Below the pieces are notes generated by a model. That model saw only the letters and a list, made by a program, of their open reading frames with translations, was not told the DNA's origin and did no database searches. Positions 26,152 through 34,515 of a stretch of 64,000 nt of DNA are shown one piece after another (the first letter of the stretch is position 1; each line of letters opens with the position of its first letter). This DNA is from Planococcus rifietoensis (GTDB taxonomy: Bacteria > Bacillota > Bacilli > Bacillales_A > Planococcaceae), in NCBI RefSeq assembly GCF_001465795.2, contig NZ_CP013659.2, positions 1,320,501 through 1,384,500 on the forward strand, in the 5' to 3' direction. The translations under genes were made by a program, and so were the position numbers.

Positions 26152-26805
26152 ATGATTAAAAATAAAACGGCATTCGTGGGTTCGTTTATTGTGTTCGCCA
26201 TTTGCATGTACTTATTTTTTCCGTTTCCAAATACAGCGATGAAAGAGGCTCAATTTGTCTTTATGTCGTTTCCGATTCAAGATCAAGAAGGATACAAATT
26301 GTTGGGAATCATTGGATCTATCATGTTTATTGGTGCTATCATTTTGTTGTTCCGTAGCCTGGAAAAATACCGATTTCGGATAGTGTTCGCAGTCGTCATT
26401 GTCTATATGTTTTTACCGAATCTATTGATTGCGACGTACCAGGAAACTCTAGCAAATGGCATTTCAGCTATCTCTTATGACGGAAATGGCCAGTGCAACT
26501 TTGTCACGTTGGATGATTCCATGGATGCCGAATGCAATCTGGTATTACATAATCGCAGTGATGAGGCTGTGACAGTGGAATTGGAATTTATCGATTCGTT
26601 GTTTACGGAAGAAGAAGACATGCGGATAGAGTCGCTGATGAATTTAGCTGGCCCTTATTCCGTTACACTAGCAGCCAATAGCAAAAAGCACATTCATTTA
26701 AAAGAATTAATCGACTTATCAGGTGTTCCCGATCATATCGACTCTGGAACTTCATTCGGTATAAATCTAAAAATCAAAGCCGGAAATAAAACGAGGATTT
26801 TATAG
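26152..26805 (+). CDS. Membrane protein with extracytoplasmic beta domain
   Basis: 217 residues: three hydrophobic segments in the first 100 residues (FVGSFIVFAICMYLFFPF, LLGIIGSIMFIGAIILLF, IVFAVVIVYMFLPNLLIATY), then a beta-rich domain (CNLVLHNRSDEAVTVELEFID ... KKHIHLKELIDLSGV). Ribosome site GAGAGGAA before ATG. Probably co-transcribed with the upstream lipoprotein gene. Function unknown. Confidence 0.65.
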   Translation: MIKNKTAFVGSFIVFAICMYLFFPFPNTAMKEAQFVFMSFPIQDQEGYKLLGIIGSIMFIGAIILLFRSLEKYRFRIVFAVVIVYMFLPNLLIATYQETLANGISAISYDGNGQCNFVTLDDSMDAECNLVLHNRSDEAVTVELEFIDSLFTEEEDMRIESLMNLAGPYSVTLAANSKKHIHLKELIDLSGVPDHIDSGTSFGINLKIKAGNKTRIL

Positions 26806-26849
26806 AACGTACATAAAGAAACGGTAGGATCTATCGAGAGGAGTTATGT

Positions 26850-27398
26850 ATGGAACTTAACGAAAAGGTTTCAATAAAGCAGTTAAAGAAGGAATTGATC
26901 CCTGTTGTAAATCAAGCAAATGAGCCTTTTTCCATTATCGGCAACATTCTCCCGAGCTTTTCGAATGGAAAATGGTCATACAAAGAACGATTATACGACA
27001 ACCCATCGGAAACGTGTTTTCCTGATGACCAGCTCAATTGGGAAGAATATATCGACAGTGAGAAGAAAGTGGTGTTCCTGGCGATGCAGGGGGAGAAATG
27101 CGTCGGGCAGATTCGCTTGGTGAAGGACTGGAACCGCTTTGCATATATTGAGAATATTGCCGTCTGCAAAAGTTTCCGAAAAAAAGGTGTCAGTCAGCTC
27201 CTGTTAGAAGCTGCACAAAAATGGGCAAAGGGACAATCATTGATTGGCCTATCTCTTGAAGCACAGAACGATAACGTAATCGCATGTCGTTTCTATGCAA
27301 ATCAAGGATTTGTATTGGGTGGTGCTGATACCTTAAAGCAAAAAGCGAATCCCAATATCGATATTACTTTGTACTGGTACAAGGTGTTTGAGTTTTAA
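26850..27398 (+). CDS. GNAT N-acetyltransferase, streptothricin acetyltransferase (SatA/YyaR)-like
   Basis: 182 residues. The N-terminal pattern FSIIGNILPSFSNGKWSYKE and the end DITLYWYKVFEF resemble B. subtilis SatA (YyaR), which acetylates the beta-lysine of streptothricin. The acetyl-CoA loop is RKKGVSQLLLEAAQKWA, after the strand YIENIAVCKSF. Full length. Ribosome site GAGAGGAG before the ATG. Resistance activity is possible from family membership, but the substrate is not proven. Confidence 0.75.
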   Translation: MELNEKVSIKQLKKELIPVVNQANEPFSIIGNILPSFSNGKWSYKERLYDNPSETCFPDDQLNWEEYIDSEKKVVFLAMQGEKCVGQIRLVKDWNRFAYIENIAVCKSFRKKGVSQLLLEAAQKWAKGQSLIGLSLEAQNDNVIACRFYANQGFVLGGADTLKQKANPNIDITLYWYKVFEF

Positions 27399-27500
27399 GA
27401 AGCAGTGTGGACAAAAATGTTTTGGCTAACAATCTGAGCTTGTAAAATCCAGGGTTTAAGTGAAATGCTTCAACGAAGTGAACAGTACGGTTTATTCATA

Positions 27501-27550
27501 AAAAAGGGGGAGAAACTGCGCTAATATAAATGCGCATCTTCTCCCTCTTC
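27501..27550 (-). terminator. Terminator of the small minus-strand membrane protein gene
   Basis: An imperfect hairpin (GAGGGAGAA/TTCTCCCCC arms with an inner GCGC pair) followed on the minus strand by a T-rich tail. Confidence 0.7.
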
Positions 27551-27570
27551 ATTTCCGTAAAATTCTGTTT

Positions 27571-27843
27571 TCACGAGTGCCCGGGGTTGGCCGTATATCC
27601 AATATATAAAAAGACGAACCCAGTGATACACGTAGCGGCTCCAAATAACAACCCAGCAGCAGCGGAACCCATTCCAGCTCCTGTTAAAATGCCTAGAATG
27701 TTAAGAAGGAGAAAGAAGACGACCAATGGCAAGACAAAAGCAGTAAGAAACCCGGCATTGATCCACTTCTCCCTGTTTTTTCCTGCAAATTTATGGACTG
27801 CAAAACTTAATAAGGCAATATAGGCAGCGAGTATGAGAATCAT
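27571..27843 (-). CDS. Small membrane protein (YesK-like?)
   Basis: 90 residues with three hydrophobic segments (ILILAAYIALLSFAVHKF, GFLTAFVLPLVVFFLLLNIL, AAGLLFGAATCITGFVFLYIG). The start follows AGGAGG on the minus strand; the longer frame upstream is unlikely. Size and layout resemble YesK-type small membrane proteins, but the match is weak. Monocistronic, opposite to its neighbours. Confidence 0.6.
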   Translation of the reverse strand: MILILAAYIALLSFAVHKFAGKNREKWINAGFLTAFVLPLVVFFLLLNILGILTGAGMGSAAAGLLFGAATCITGFVFLYIGYTANPGHS

Positions 27844-28038
27844 TTGATTCCTCCTAATCAGCAGTATGGAAAATCTACTCATATTCTTTATCCAATAATA
27901 TACAAAGTATAACATTTCCATAAATTAGGTGAAAGGAGAAGCGGGATATAAAACCATTCTTTTTGCTATATTCAGTTCTTTTTAAAACTCTTTTGGTAAA
28001 ATATAGATATACAAGCTATCTGGTTACGAGGTGAAAAG

Positions 28039-28113
28039 ATGAATATTTTTAGAAATTCCATTTTAATTGTTCTATCACTGCTGTTGTCCCAAGTTTTGAT
28101 GTATTACATGTGA
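28039..28113 (+). CDS. 24-residue hydrophobic ORF directly before the VanZ gene
   Basis: Starts at an ATG with a good ribosome site (ACGAGGTG) and encodes NIFRNSILIVLSLLLSQVLM plus YYM, ending in ATGTGATG, where its TGA overlaps the ATG of the next frame. The VanZ gene itself has no ribosome site. Either this is a translationally coupled leader peptide or it is the true N-terminus (a first membrane helix) split off by a frameshift. Confidence 0.45.
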   Translation: MNIFRNSILIVLSLLLSQVLMYYM

Positions 28114-28634
28114 TGTTCGCTGTGTCCCCAGTGCCCTATATACTCGGCAGATTCCTGTTGGCTTTCTTCATTTTTATGAGTTTTAAGTTGTTATTGAAAG
28201 AATATGAAGTCGATCCGATCTATATAGATTTGGCGTTGGTCCTTTACTTAATCTTTTTGTTCTCTGCGACTTTTTATAGAGGAGATGGAAAAACAAGTGA
28301 TTATAATTTGATGCCTTTTGACTTTTTAAACTATATCTCTGAAGTGAATCTATCAACGTTTATTGCGGCCTTGCTGATTAGTGTGATGCTCTTTGTACCT
28401 GGAGGAGCTTATTTATACATAAAGAGAATCAAATTTGCTTATTCGTGGCAGATTCTTCTCTCTAGCAGTCTGGTGATAGAACTGCTGCAGTTCTTCACTA
28501 AGCGCGGATCGTTTGATATAGATGATTTACTATTAAATACAGCTGGTGGTTGTTTAGGCTTCCTGTTGGCAAAGGTTGTCCATAAACGAATCACACATGA
28601 AAAACAAACAACAACTACAAAGCTGTCTCATTGA
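28113..28634 (+). CDS. VanZ-family membrane protein
   Basis: 173 residues. The VanZ core is clear: helix YIDLALVLYLIFLFSATFY, then the conserved NLMPFDF motif, then VPGGAYLYIKRI and SSSLVIELLQFF ... GSFDIDDLLLNTAGGCLGF with the family's Asp-Asp-N pattern. VanZ proteins are membrane proteins linked to teicoplanin or lipoglycopeptide resistance and envelope functions, mechanism unknown. Start is the ATG overlapping the TGA of the upstream small ORF; an earlier overlapping GTG is also possible. A frameshift joining the two frames would give a longer protein. Confidence 0.8.
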   Translation: MFAVSPVPYILGRFLLAFFIFMSFKLLLKEYEVDPIYIDLALVLYLIFLFSATFYRGDGKTSDYNLMPFDFLNYISEVNLSTFIAALLISVMLFVPGGAYLYIKRIKFAYSWQILLSSSLVIELLQFFTKRGSFDIDDLLLNTAGGCLGFLLAKVVHKRITHEKQTTTTKLSH

Positions 28635-28660
28635 AACAAATAAAAGTCCGAATTCGAATA

Positions 28661-28704
28661 AAAGAAGGGTCAATTATCAACAGATAATTGACCCTTCTTT
28701 ATTG
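28661..28704. terminator. Bidirectional terminator between vanZ-like and nucleotidase genes
   Basis: AAAGAAGGGTCAATTATC and GATAATTGACCCTTCTTT form a perfect 18-bp stem with a four-base loop; A/T runs on both sides serve both converging genes. Confidence 0.92.
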
Positions 28705-28721
28705 TTCCTGCAGTGGCTGTC

Positions 28722-30128
28722 TCACAAGGGAGGAGAACCGAGTTCTGCATGTTCAGCTTGTCTTTCCGTTCGCATTTTAAAAGCCTGCTCAAGGAACTTG
28801 GGCTGGTTCGCATAAATTTGAATGACATCTTTAATTTCTTCGGCCATATAGACCTGGTTTCGATTTTCGGCCAAGTCCGGATAGCCGGATCCGCGCTGCA
28901 GGTAATCGGAACTGGCGACTTTGTACCACTGCTCGTCCTGTATTAATTCACCATCAATCAGGATGTCTTGAACACGTTTGCCATCATGGATGATCGAAGC
29001 TCCTGAAAAGTGCAACCGGCCGACAAATTTCCCGCGGAATCCAGGTCCACGACCATCCGCCAGGCACGCTTGTGCATCCAAAGATTGCGTGAATGCTTTT
29101 TTTAGCTGCTTGCCTTGAACTTCAAAAGAAGTCGGATTTAGTGGAGATGGACAAACTTCAATCAGTTTTTGACGGGAAATATTGTGAAACAGGCCTGCGT
29201 TGGCGATGCCGCTATTGATCAATCCGATATCGCATTGCATCATGTCCCGCAAGCCGTCCGCGATCAAATTGGTCAATGGATTTTCTTCAATGACGTCGTG
29301 CCAAAGCGGCTCCGGTAAATCGTATAGGGACTTCCCTAAAGAAGCGAGCGCTTTCACTTTATTATCTTTCAAAATATCCATTACCACAGAATCCGGCGCA
29401 GCATCTATTGTTGAGTATGTGGCTGAATGAAGAAGCTCAACCTTGCCGTTCGCCACTTCAAGCTCGATCACACCGATGTGTTCAGCGTAATTTCCTGCGC
29501 TGTTCATGATCGTCTCGTTCACCAGTTTGGCTTCTGAATACAGCTGGTGATCGTGTGCCGAAATCACGACATCAATTTCAGGAATCGCTAGAGCCAGTTC
29601 TTCATCGGCAGCTGTGCCCACATGACTCAACAAGATGCAAATATCATACGAACCGGCGCGGCTTGAGATTTCTTGTTGTGTCATAGTGACGTAATCCGAA
29701 ACACTGATTCCAAGCCCGTCATTGAAAACATCCATGTCGGGGGAAGCGCCGGTAACTAATATACGCAAGCCATTTTTATGTAAAATCGCGCTTTTGACAA
29801 CGCCCTGAATTTCACTTCCATCTTTTTTTCGGAGATTGTTGCTAATGAAAGGGAGTGGGCTGGTTGTAGCCATATGCTCCAATGTCTCTATGCTATTGAA
29901 CATCTCGTTATTCCCAATTGTCAAAGCGTCATAGCCGGTCGATTGAAGCAATTCAAGCGCTGCGACACCGCGTGTTCCTTGCAATTCAATGCTTTTGAAA
30001 TCGGCGAAATCGCCGCCATCAAGGATGAGCGTATTTTCGTCTTTTAATTCCTTAATCATGCTTGCTGCTCGCGCAAAGTTTTCATAATTACTGTGAACAT
30101 CGTTCGTATGGATGATTTTCAGTTTCAT
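28722..30128 (-). CDS. yunD: 5'-nucleotidase/bifunctional metallophosphatase, YunD-like
   Basis: 468 residues, no signal peptide, so cytoplasmic. The calcineurin-like metal motifs are present: IIHTNDVHSN (7-14), LDGGDFAD, TIGNNEMF, LLSHVG and ISAHDHQLY. The C-terminal 5'-nucleotidase domain binds the base (NPTSFEVQGKQLKKAF, SDYLQRGSGYPDL). This two-domain layout is that of UshA-type enzymes and of B. subtilis YunD. Likely action is hydrolysis of nucleotides or nucleotide sugars. The gene has its own minus-strand ribosome site (AGGAGG). Confidence 0.85.
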   Translation of the reverse strand: MKLKIIHTNDVHSNYENFARAASMIKELKDENTLILDGGDFADFKSIELQGTRGVAALELLQSTGYDALTIGNNEMFNSIETLEHMATTSPLPFISNNLRKKDGSEIQGVVKSAILHKNGLRILVTGASPDMDVFNDGLGISVSDYVTMTQQEISSRAGSYDICILLSHVGTAADEELALAIPEIDVVISAHDHQLYSEAKLVNETIMNSAGNYAEHIGVIELEVANGKVELLHSATYSTIDAAPDSVVMDILKDNKVKALASLGKSLYDLPEPLWHDVIEENPLTNLIADGLRDMMQCDIGLINSGIANAGLFHNISRQKLIEVCPSPLNPTSFEVQGKQLKKAFTQSLDAQACLADGRGPGFRGKFVGRLHFSGASIIHDGKRVQDILIDGELIQDEQWYKVASSDYLQRGSGYPDLAENRNQVYMAEEIKDVIQIYANQPKFLEQAFKMRTERQAEHAELGSPPL

Positions 30129-30343
30129 AAGAACCTCCTGTTAGTTATTTCCTTTTAAAGTAAGACCAATAGTCTACCACTATGGTTTCAAAAAATCCTT
30201 ATCAATTTTCTGACTACTTGAAAAATTTGTAAGAAAAATTATTTTAATCAAAACAATCATACAATATATTTAGAGAATTACAGTTATTGTAAAAAATATT
30301 CTGATACAATAAATGAAAACTGAGTTAAAAAGGAGCGTTTGCT

Positions 30344-31378
30344 TTGAAAGTGAAGTATCCTAGGTCATTGAAAACGGGAGATACAATTGGGGTGACGGCT
30401 CCATCAAGCGGGGCACAGGAGCCACTGCATATTTTATTGTCCAAAGCAAAAGAAAATGTAGAAGCACGCGGATATAGGGTAGTTACAGGAGAAACGGCCT
30501 GGACTCAACAAAAAGGAAGAAGTGCATCTAAAGAAAAGCGGGCAGAAGAATTGATGTCATTTCTGCTAGATGAAAATATAACGGCGATTATTCCCCCTTG
30601 GGGAGGCAGTTTCGCTATGGAGATCCTTCCCTTAATTGACTGGGAGAAATTGAAGTCTGCTCCGCCAAAGTGGCTGCTTGGGTATTCTGATATTAGTACC
30701 TTTCTTTTTGCTTATTCCACTATTACAGGAAACGCCTCAGCTCATGGAATTAATTTCGCGGAACTTTCTTCACCTCAATGGGACTCAACAAGCTCTAGGT
30801 GGACAGATGTACTAGGGTGTTGTGAGAACGGGGAAGTAGCCCAATACTCTTCTGATCACTATCAATCAAACTGGCAAAAAGTCTACGACAATCCAGCAAC
30901 AGGCTTCTACTTTGATTCAAAAACGGAATGGAAACATCTAAGTGGATTATCAGAAGCAGAGTTCTCAGGAAGACTACTTGGAGGATGTATCAGCACCCTT
31001 CGCACATTAATTGGGACGCCGTTCGATCAAGTTAAAGACTATGTGTCTAACTACGCAGCTGAAGAAGGAATGGTGTGGTACTTAGAAAGCGTTGGTCTTG
31101 ATGCAATTAATATCTACCGAAGTTTATGGCAAATGAAACAAGCAGGATGGTTCAATAATACGAACGGGATTTTAATCGGACGACCATCGCGTTATAAAGC
31201 AAATCAAGAATTTGAATTAGTGGATGCATTAAGTGATATCTTTGCTGAAGACAATATTCCGGTGATCTACGATGTAGACATTGGCCACTCGCCACCTCAA
31301 AATATTCTAGTGAACGGCGCTTTTGCAAAAATAACTTACAAAAATATACAAGGCACTATCCATATGAAGTATCAATAA
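30344..31378 (+). CDS. S66 family peptidase (LD-carboxypeptidase/MccF-like)
   Basis: 344 residues. The Ser nucleophile is in LLGYSDISTF (Ser115), after the strand ITAIIPPWGGSF. The Glu of WYLESVGLD and the His of DIGHSPPQNILVNGA complete the S66 Ser-Glu-His triad. The family includes murein LD-carboxypeptidase LdcA and MccF, which cleaves microcin C and related aminoacyl nucleotides. The N-terminus (GDTIGVTAPSSG) and the insertion in the middle look closer to the MccF group, so a detoxifying role is possible. TTG start after AAGGAG. Confidence 0.85.
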   Translation: MKVKYPRSLKTGDTIGVTAPSSGAQEPLHILLSKAKENVEARGYRVVTGETAWTQQKGRSASKEKRAEELMSFLLDENITAIIPPWGGSFAMEILPLIDWEKLKSAPPKWLLGYSDISTFLFAYSTITGNASAHGINFAELSSPQWDSTSSRWTDVLGCCENGEVAQYSSDHYQSNWQKVYDNPATGFYFDSKTEWKHLSGLSEAEFSGRLLGGCISTLRTLIGTPFDQVKDYVSNYAAEEGMVWYLESVGLDAINIYRSLWQMKQAGWFNNTNGILIGRPSRYKANQEFELVDALSDIFAEDNIPVIYDVDIGHSPPQNILVNGAFAKITYKNIQGTIHMKYQ

Positions 31379-31424
31379 GATGATAGCTGGTTAATAGTAT
31401 AGATATAAGAGGAGGTGGCGGGAT

Positions 31425-32099
31425 TTGAGTTCTATCTCAACGATATTATTTGACTTAGATGACACGCTGCTTGATAGAGAGCAGGCAATAGAAAAGCTAT
31501 TTTTGGTTCTTTTAGAAAAATTCTATGAAAATATAAAACATACGAATAAAAACGAAATGTTGAGAAGGTTTAAAGAATACGACAAGAAAAATTATGGGAT
31601 TAATGATAAAACAAGAGTCTTAGAGCCGTTTTTTAATGAATTCCCAACTAAACGTATAGTTTCTCAATATGACATGCAGGATTTTTGGAATACAAATCTG
31701 CCCCTCTGTTTTTCTGTTGATGAAACTATACTCGATTTTTTAAGTTCTCTTAAAGAACAGTATCAATTAGCTATTATTACCAATGGATCAACCGAGAGGC
31801 AATATGCGAAAATATCGAATACTAATTTAAACAACTATTTTGAAGAAGTCTTTATTTCTGAAGAAGTTGGGTTTACTAAACCAGATAGACGTATATTTGA
31901 AGTTGCCCTGAATAAATTAAATATCCAACCAGAACACGTATTGTTTATTGGGGATGACTTAGAGAAAGATATCGAAGGATGCCAAAATGCGAATATCAAA
32001 GGCATATGGTTTAATTCGCTTTCACTGGAGAATCATACTGATATAAAGCCATATGCTGAAATTAAGTCACTTAAAGAGCTATTAAATTACCTTTCGTAA
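31425..32099 (+). CDS. HAD-superfamily phosphatase, YjjG-like
   Basis: 224 residues with all four HAD motifs: DLDDTLLD (10-17), IITNGST, Lys of EVGFTKPDRRIF, and FIGDDLEKDIEG. A helical cap between motifs I and II and the YjjG-type spacing suggest a nucleotidase for non-canonical pyrimidine nucleotides, though HAD substrate assignment from sequence is weak. TTG start after GAGGTGGCGGG. It ends immediately before a gene remnant. Confidence 0.85.
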   Translation: MSSISTILFDLDDTLLDREQAIEKLFLVLLEKFYENIKHTNKNEMLRRFKEYDKKNYGINDKTRVLEPFFNEFPTKRIVSQYDMQDFWNTNLPLCFSVDETILDFLSSLKEQYQLAIITNGSTERQYAKISNTNLNNYFEEVFISEEVGFTKPDRRIFEVALNKLNIQPEHVLFIGDDLEKDIEGCQNANIKGIWFNSLSLENHTDIKPYAEIKSLKELLNYLS

Positions 32100-32109
32100 A
32101 AGGTCATAG

Positions 32110-32274
32110 CTAGCGGCTCCTCATGGAATTCAAGATTTGATCAGTTTGGATGCTAAGCCCACACCATATTTTTTAGAAAACGAGGAACGTTTAAAAATAT
32201 ATGAAGAGCGGGTTTCCAAGAAGAATTGGCCATCAATTTGGAATCAGTTGAAAGTACATTATGGTAAATCTTAA
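32110..32274 (+). pseudogene. C-terminal remnant of a nucleotidyltransferase-like gene
   Basis: Directly after a stop codon the frame reads about 54 codons, including APHGIQDLISLDAKPTPYF and YEERVSKKNWPSIWNQLKV, then TAA. This resembles the C-terminal end of DUF925-type nucleotidyltransferases, which share the order GxxDL-xxRPTP ... YxxRxxxKxWxxxWPxL. There is no start codon or ribosome site, and the N-terminal catalytic part is absent. It appears to be the leftover of a deleted gene. Confidence 0.5.
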
Positions 32275-32332
32275 ATTTTGAAATTGGTTTGTGCAAAGTT
32301 AAATTATGGACAAAACTGAGGAGGGAAACAGG

Positions 32333-32842
32333 ATGGAGTTGTGGGATTTAGTAGACGCTTCAAGAAAACCACTAAACAAATTACATACACGCGGAGAGGA
32401 ACTTCAACCGAATGAATTTCATGTGGTTGTGGAGGTCTATACAATTAATGCAGACGGGTGCATGTTAATGACTCAAAGAGATGCCACTAAGCCTTTCCCA
32501 TTGCTTTGGGAAAGCACAGGAGGTTCAGTACATGCAGGGGAAAGCAGCGTAGAAGGTGCTGTCAGAGAACTTGCTGAAGAAACGGAGATTGCCGTGGCAG
32601 CAGCGGATCTTCAATACTTAGGCGAGAGGTCGAAGGGCAAATCATTTCTGGACAGCTATTTGTACGTAAGCAAGAGAACTATTGAAATCAATGAACTAAC
32701 TCTGCAGCCTGGGGAAGTCTGTGATGCCAAATGGGTCCGAGTTGAAGAATTGAAGGAAATGAATCGAACAGGCCAGGTAGTGCCGCCGGTTTGGGAAAGG
32801 TATCAACTGTACTGGGAAGAATTGAAATCCTTATTTAGATAA
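32333..32842 (+). CDS. NUDIX hydrolase
   Basis: 169 residues. The NUDIX box is complete: GGSVHAGESSVEGAVRELAE then ETEI, matching Gx5Ex7REUxEExGU. The N-terminal half (WDLVDASRKPLNKLHTRGEE) is typical of the YfcD/IDI-like group that cleaves nucleoside diphosphate derivatives. The ATG seven bases after GAGGAGGG is the start; an earlier in-frame ATG lies before that ribosome site. Monocistronic. Confidence 0.85.
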   Translation: MELWDLVDASRKPLNKLHTRGEELQPNEFHVVVEVYTINADGCMLMTQRDATKPFPLLWESTGGSVHAGESSVEGAVRELAEETEIAVAAADLQYLGERSKGKSFLDSYLYVSKRTIEINELTLQPGEVCDAKWVRVEELKEMNRTGQVVPPVWERYQLYWEELKSLFR

Positions 32843-32912
32843 AAGATGTGAGCAGATAATTTTAGAAGTAGTGGTAATAATGGACGATATATATTGCTGG
32901 GGAGTGTAAATA

Positions 32913-33380
32913 ATGAAAATAGAAATGCAGCCAATGTCAGAAGAAGAATTCGATCAGTTTATGGCGTTCTTGATCCCTGATTATGCGAAAGACTTATCGG
33001 AAAACTACATGATTCCAGAGGATGCAGCGATGGAAGAATCAAGAGCTTTAATGGCAAAACTGTTTTTAAACAAACAAAATACAGAGGGGCAGTCAGTTTG
33101 TCATGTTGTCTCAATGGAAGAAGATAAAGTAGTTGGCTCCCTTTGGTACAATATCGAGCCCAGTACGAATAAAGCTTACATCTATCATATTTTAATTGGA
33201 GAAGAGTATAGAAAACAGGGGATGGCTACAGCGGTATTGCAGAAACTAGAGGAAGATATGCGAAATCGCGGCGTAACTTCCATGGGGTTAAATGTGTTCG
33301 GGACCAATCCCCATGCTTATGAACTTTATGAAAAGATGGGTTACCGAGTGCAGTCAACATCCATGGGAAAAAGAATATGA
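32913..33380 (+). CDS. GNAT N-acetyltransferase
   Basis: 155 residues. The acetyl-CoA loop is EYRKQGMATAVLQKLEED, followed by SMGLNVFGTNPHAYELYEKMGY, the usual GNAT C-terminal half. The N-terminal part (EEEFDQFMAFLIPDYAKDL) is a helical substrate cap. Substrate unknown. Start ATG follows GGGGAGTG. One of seven GNAT genes in this window. Confidence 0.85.
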   Translation: MKIEMQPMSEEEFDQFMAFLIPDYAKDLSENYMIPEDAAMEESRALMAKLFLNKQNTEGQSVCHVVSMEEDKVVGSLWYNIEPSTNKAYIYHILIGEEYRKQGMATAVLQKLEEDMRNRGVTSMGLNVFGTNPHAYELYEKMGYRVQSTSMGKRI

Positions 33381-33444
33381 ATCGAAAAACTTTAGTCTAA
33401 CCAAATGGCACAAAGGTTTCCACGTGAACAAAAATACACATACG

Positions 33445-33486
33445 AAAAGACAAGAAATTCTGTAATGAATTTCTTGTCTTTTTAAT
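33445..33486. terminator. Bidirectional terminator between GNAT and YjaZ-like genes
   Basis: AAAAGACAAGAAATTC and GAATTTCTTGTCTTTT form a perfect 16-bp stem with a six-base loop, T-rich on the right and A-rich on the left. Confidence 0.9.
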
Positions 33487-33530
33487 TTGGATCATCCTCA
33501 TCTCTAGAACTGGTTATTTCATTTCGAAAA

Positions 33531-34304
33531 CTAAACTATAAAACTATTGCTAGGCAGTGACGTCATATCTTCTATCGTATTACCTTCATTTTTTTCTAAA
33601 TACCATTTCACCAAATAGTAGCCAATGGCATAACCGGCCCAAAAAGGTATATTTTCTTCTTTGCTGCCAAACATATAGACATCTGTTTTTTCGCCCACTT
33701 CATTGTGATTGGAGTGATAAGTGGTCTCCCACAGAACTCGGGCTTGCTTTTCCGTGAGTGCATCTTTATAAGGGCCTAAATAGTCATTGCCCAACCTGAT
33801 TTTTACAAAATGTTCTGCTAGGCCTTCCAATATTAACCGGTCTAACAAAGTTTGGTTTTGCTCTGTTATAGCCAAGGCGTGTATGCGCCAGTGATGATGG
33901 TACTCATGCGTAATGACTGACTTTAGTGTGGAACGAACTTGAGCATCGGGCAACACCGCGAAAAAAAGTCTGCCATTCCAATCGGTATATGCTGAGACGC
34001 CGCCGAGTTTTTCTCGCACGAAGTGATCTTGGTCGTCTAGAATGAACAATTCAAACTCTAACGCTTTTGATACTGAAAACTCCAATTGCAGAAGGGTTAG
34101 TTCGTCTTTGATGAACTTTTCATAAGCAAGACAGTGCATTTCTTGGAGTTGTTTCTCGAGAGTTTCAATCTTCTTTTCAAGATTGAATATACCGAAAAAC
34201 GCCATCGTTTCAAATTCCTGATTCAATACCTTGAATGTATCCAGGAATAAGTCTTTTCTATTGGCCTGTGGATTTGAGGCTATTGTTTCAAGAAAAGTTT
34301 CCAT
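33531..34304 (-). CDS. yjaZ: DUF2268 zinc protease-like protein (YjaZ-like)
   Basis: 257 residues. The gluzincin motif HEYHHHW (133-139) is followed by ILEGLAEHF (Glu160), as expected for the DUF2268 putative Zn-dependent protease family; B. subtilis YjaZ has the same length. The N-terminal third is helical and the C-terminal part has the conserved YAIGYYLVKWYLEK. No signal peptide, so it is cytoplasmic. Target unknown. Confidence 0.8.
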   Translation of the reverse strand: METFLETIASNPQANRKDLFLDTFKVLNQEFETMAFFGIFNLEKKIETLEKQLQEMHCLAYEKFIKDELTLLQLEFSVSKALEFELFILDDQDHFVREKLGGVSAYTDWNGRLFFAVLPDAQVRSTLKSVITHEYHHHWRIHALAITEQNQTLLDRLILEGLAEHFVKIRLGNDYLGPYKDALTEKQARVLWETTYHSNHNEVGEKTDVYMFGSKEENIPFWAGYAIGYYLVKWYLEKNEGNTIEDMTSLPSNSFIV

Positions 34305-34515
34305 CTGTTTAAGCCTTGGGATTACGTTAATTGCCGTCTTTTCAATACTGATGATGGCTCACTCCTTTCAACGCATCCTTTAAAAAATGCTGGGAATTTC
34401 TTTATATTTACAAAATAGTAATTAAATATATCAAAAAGAAGCGCGGTATTAGTATAATGTAAAAAGTGTGAAAATTCAAAGCGGCTAGTGGGTAGCTGTC
34501 AGAAGGAGTGTCTGG

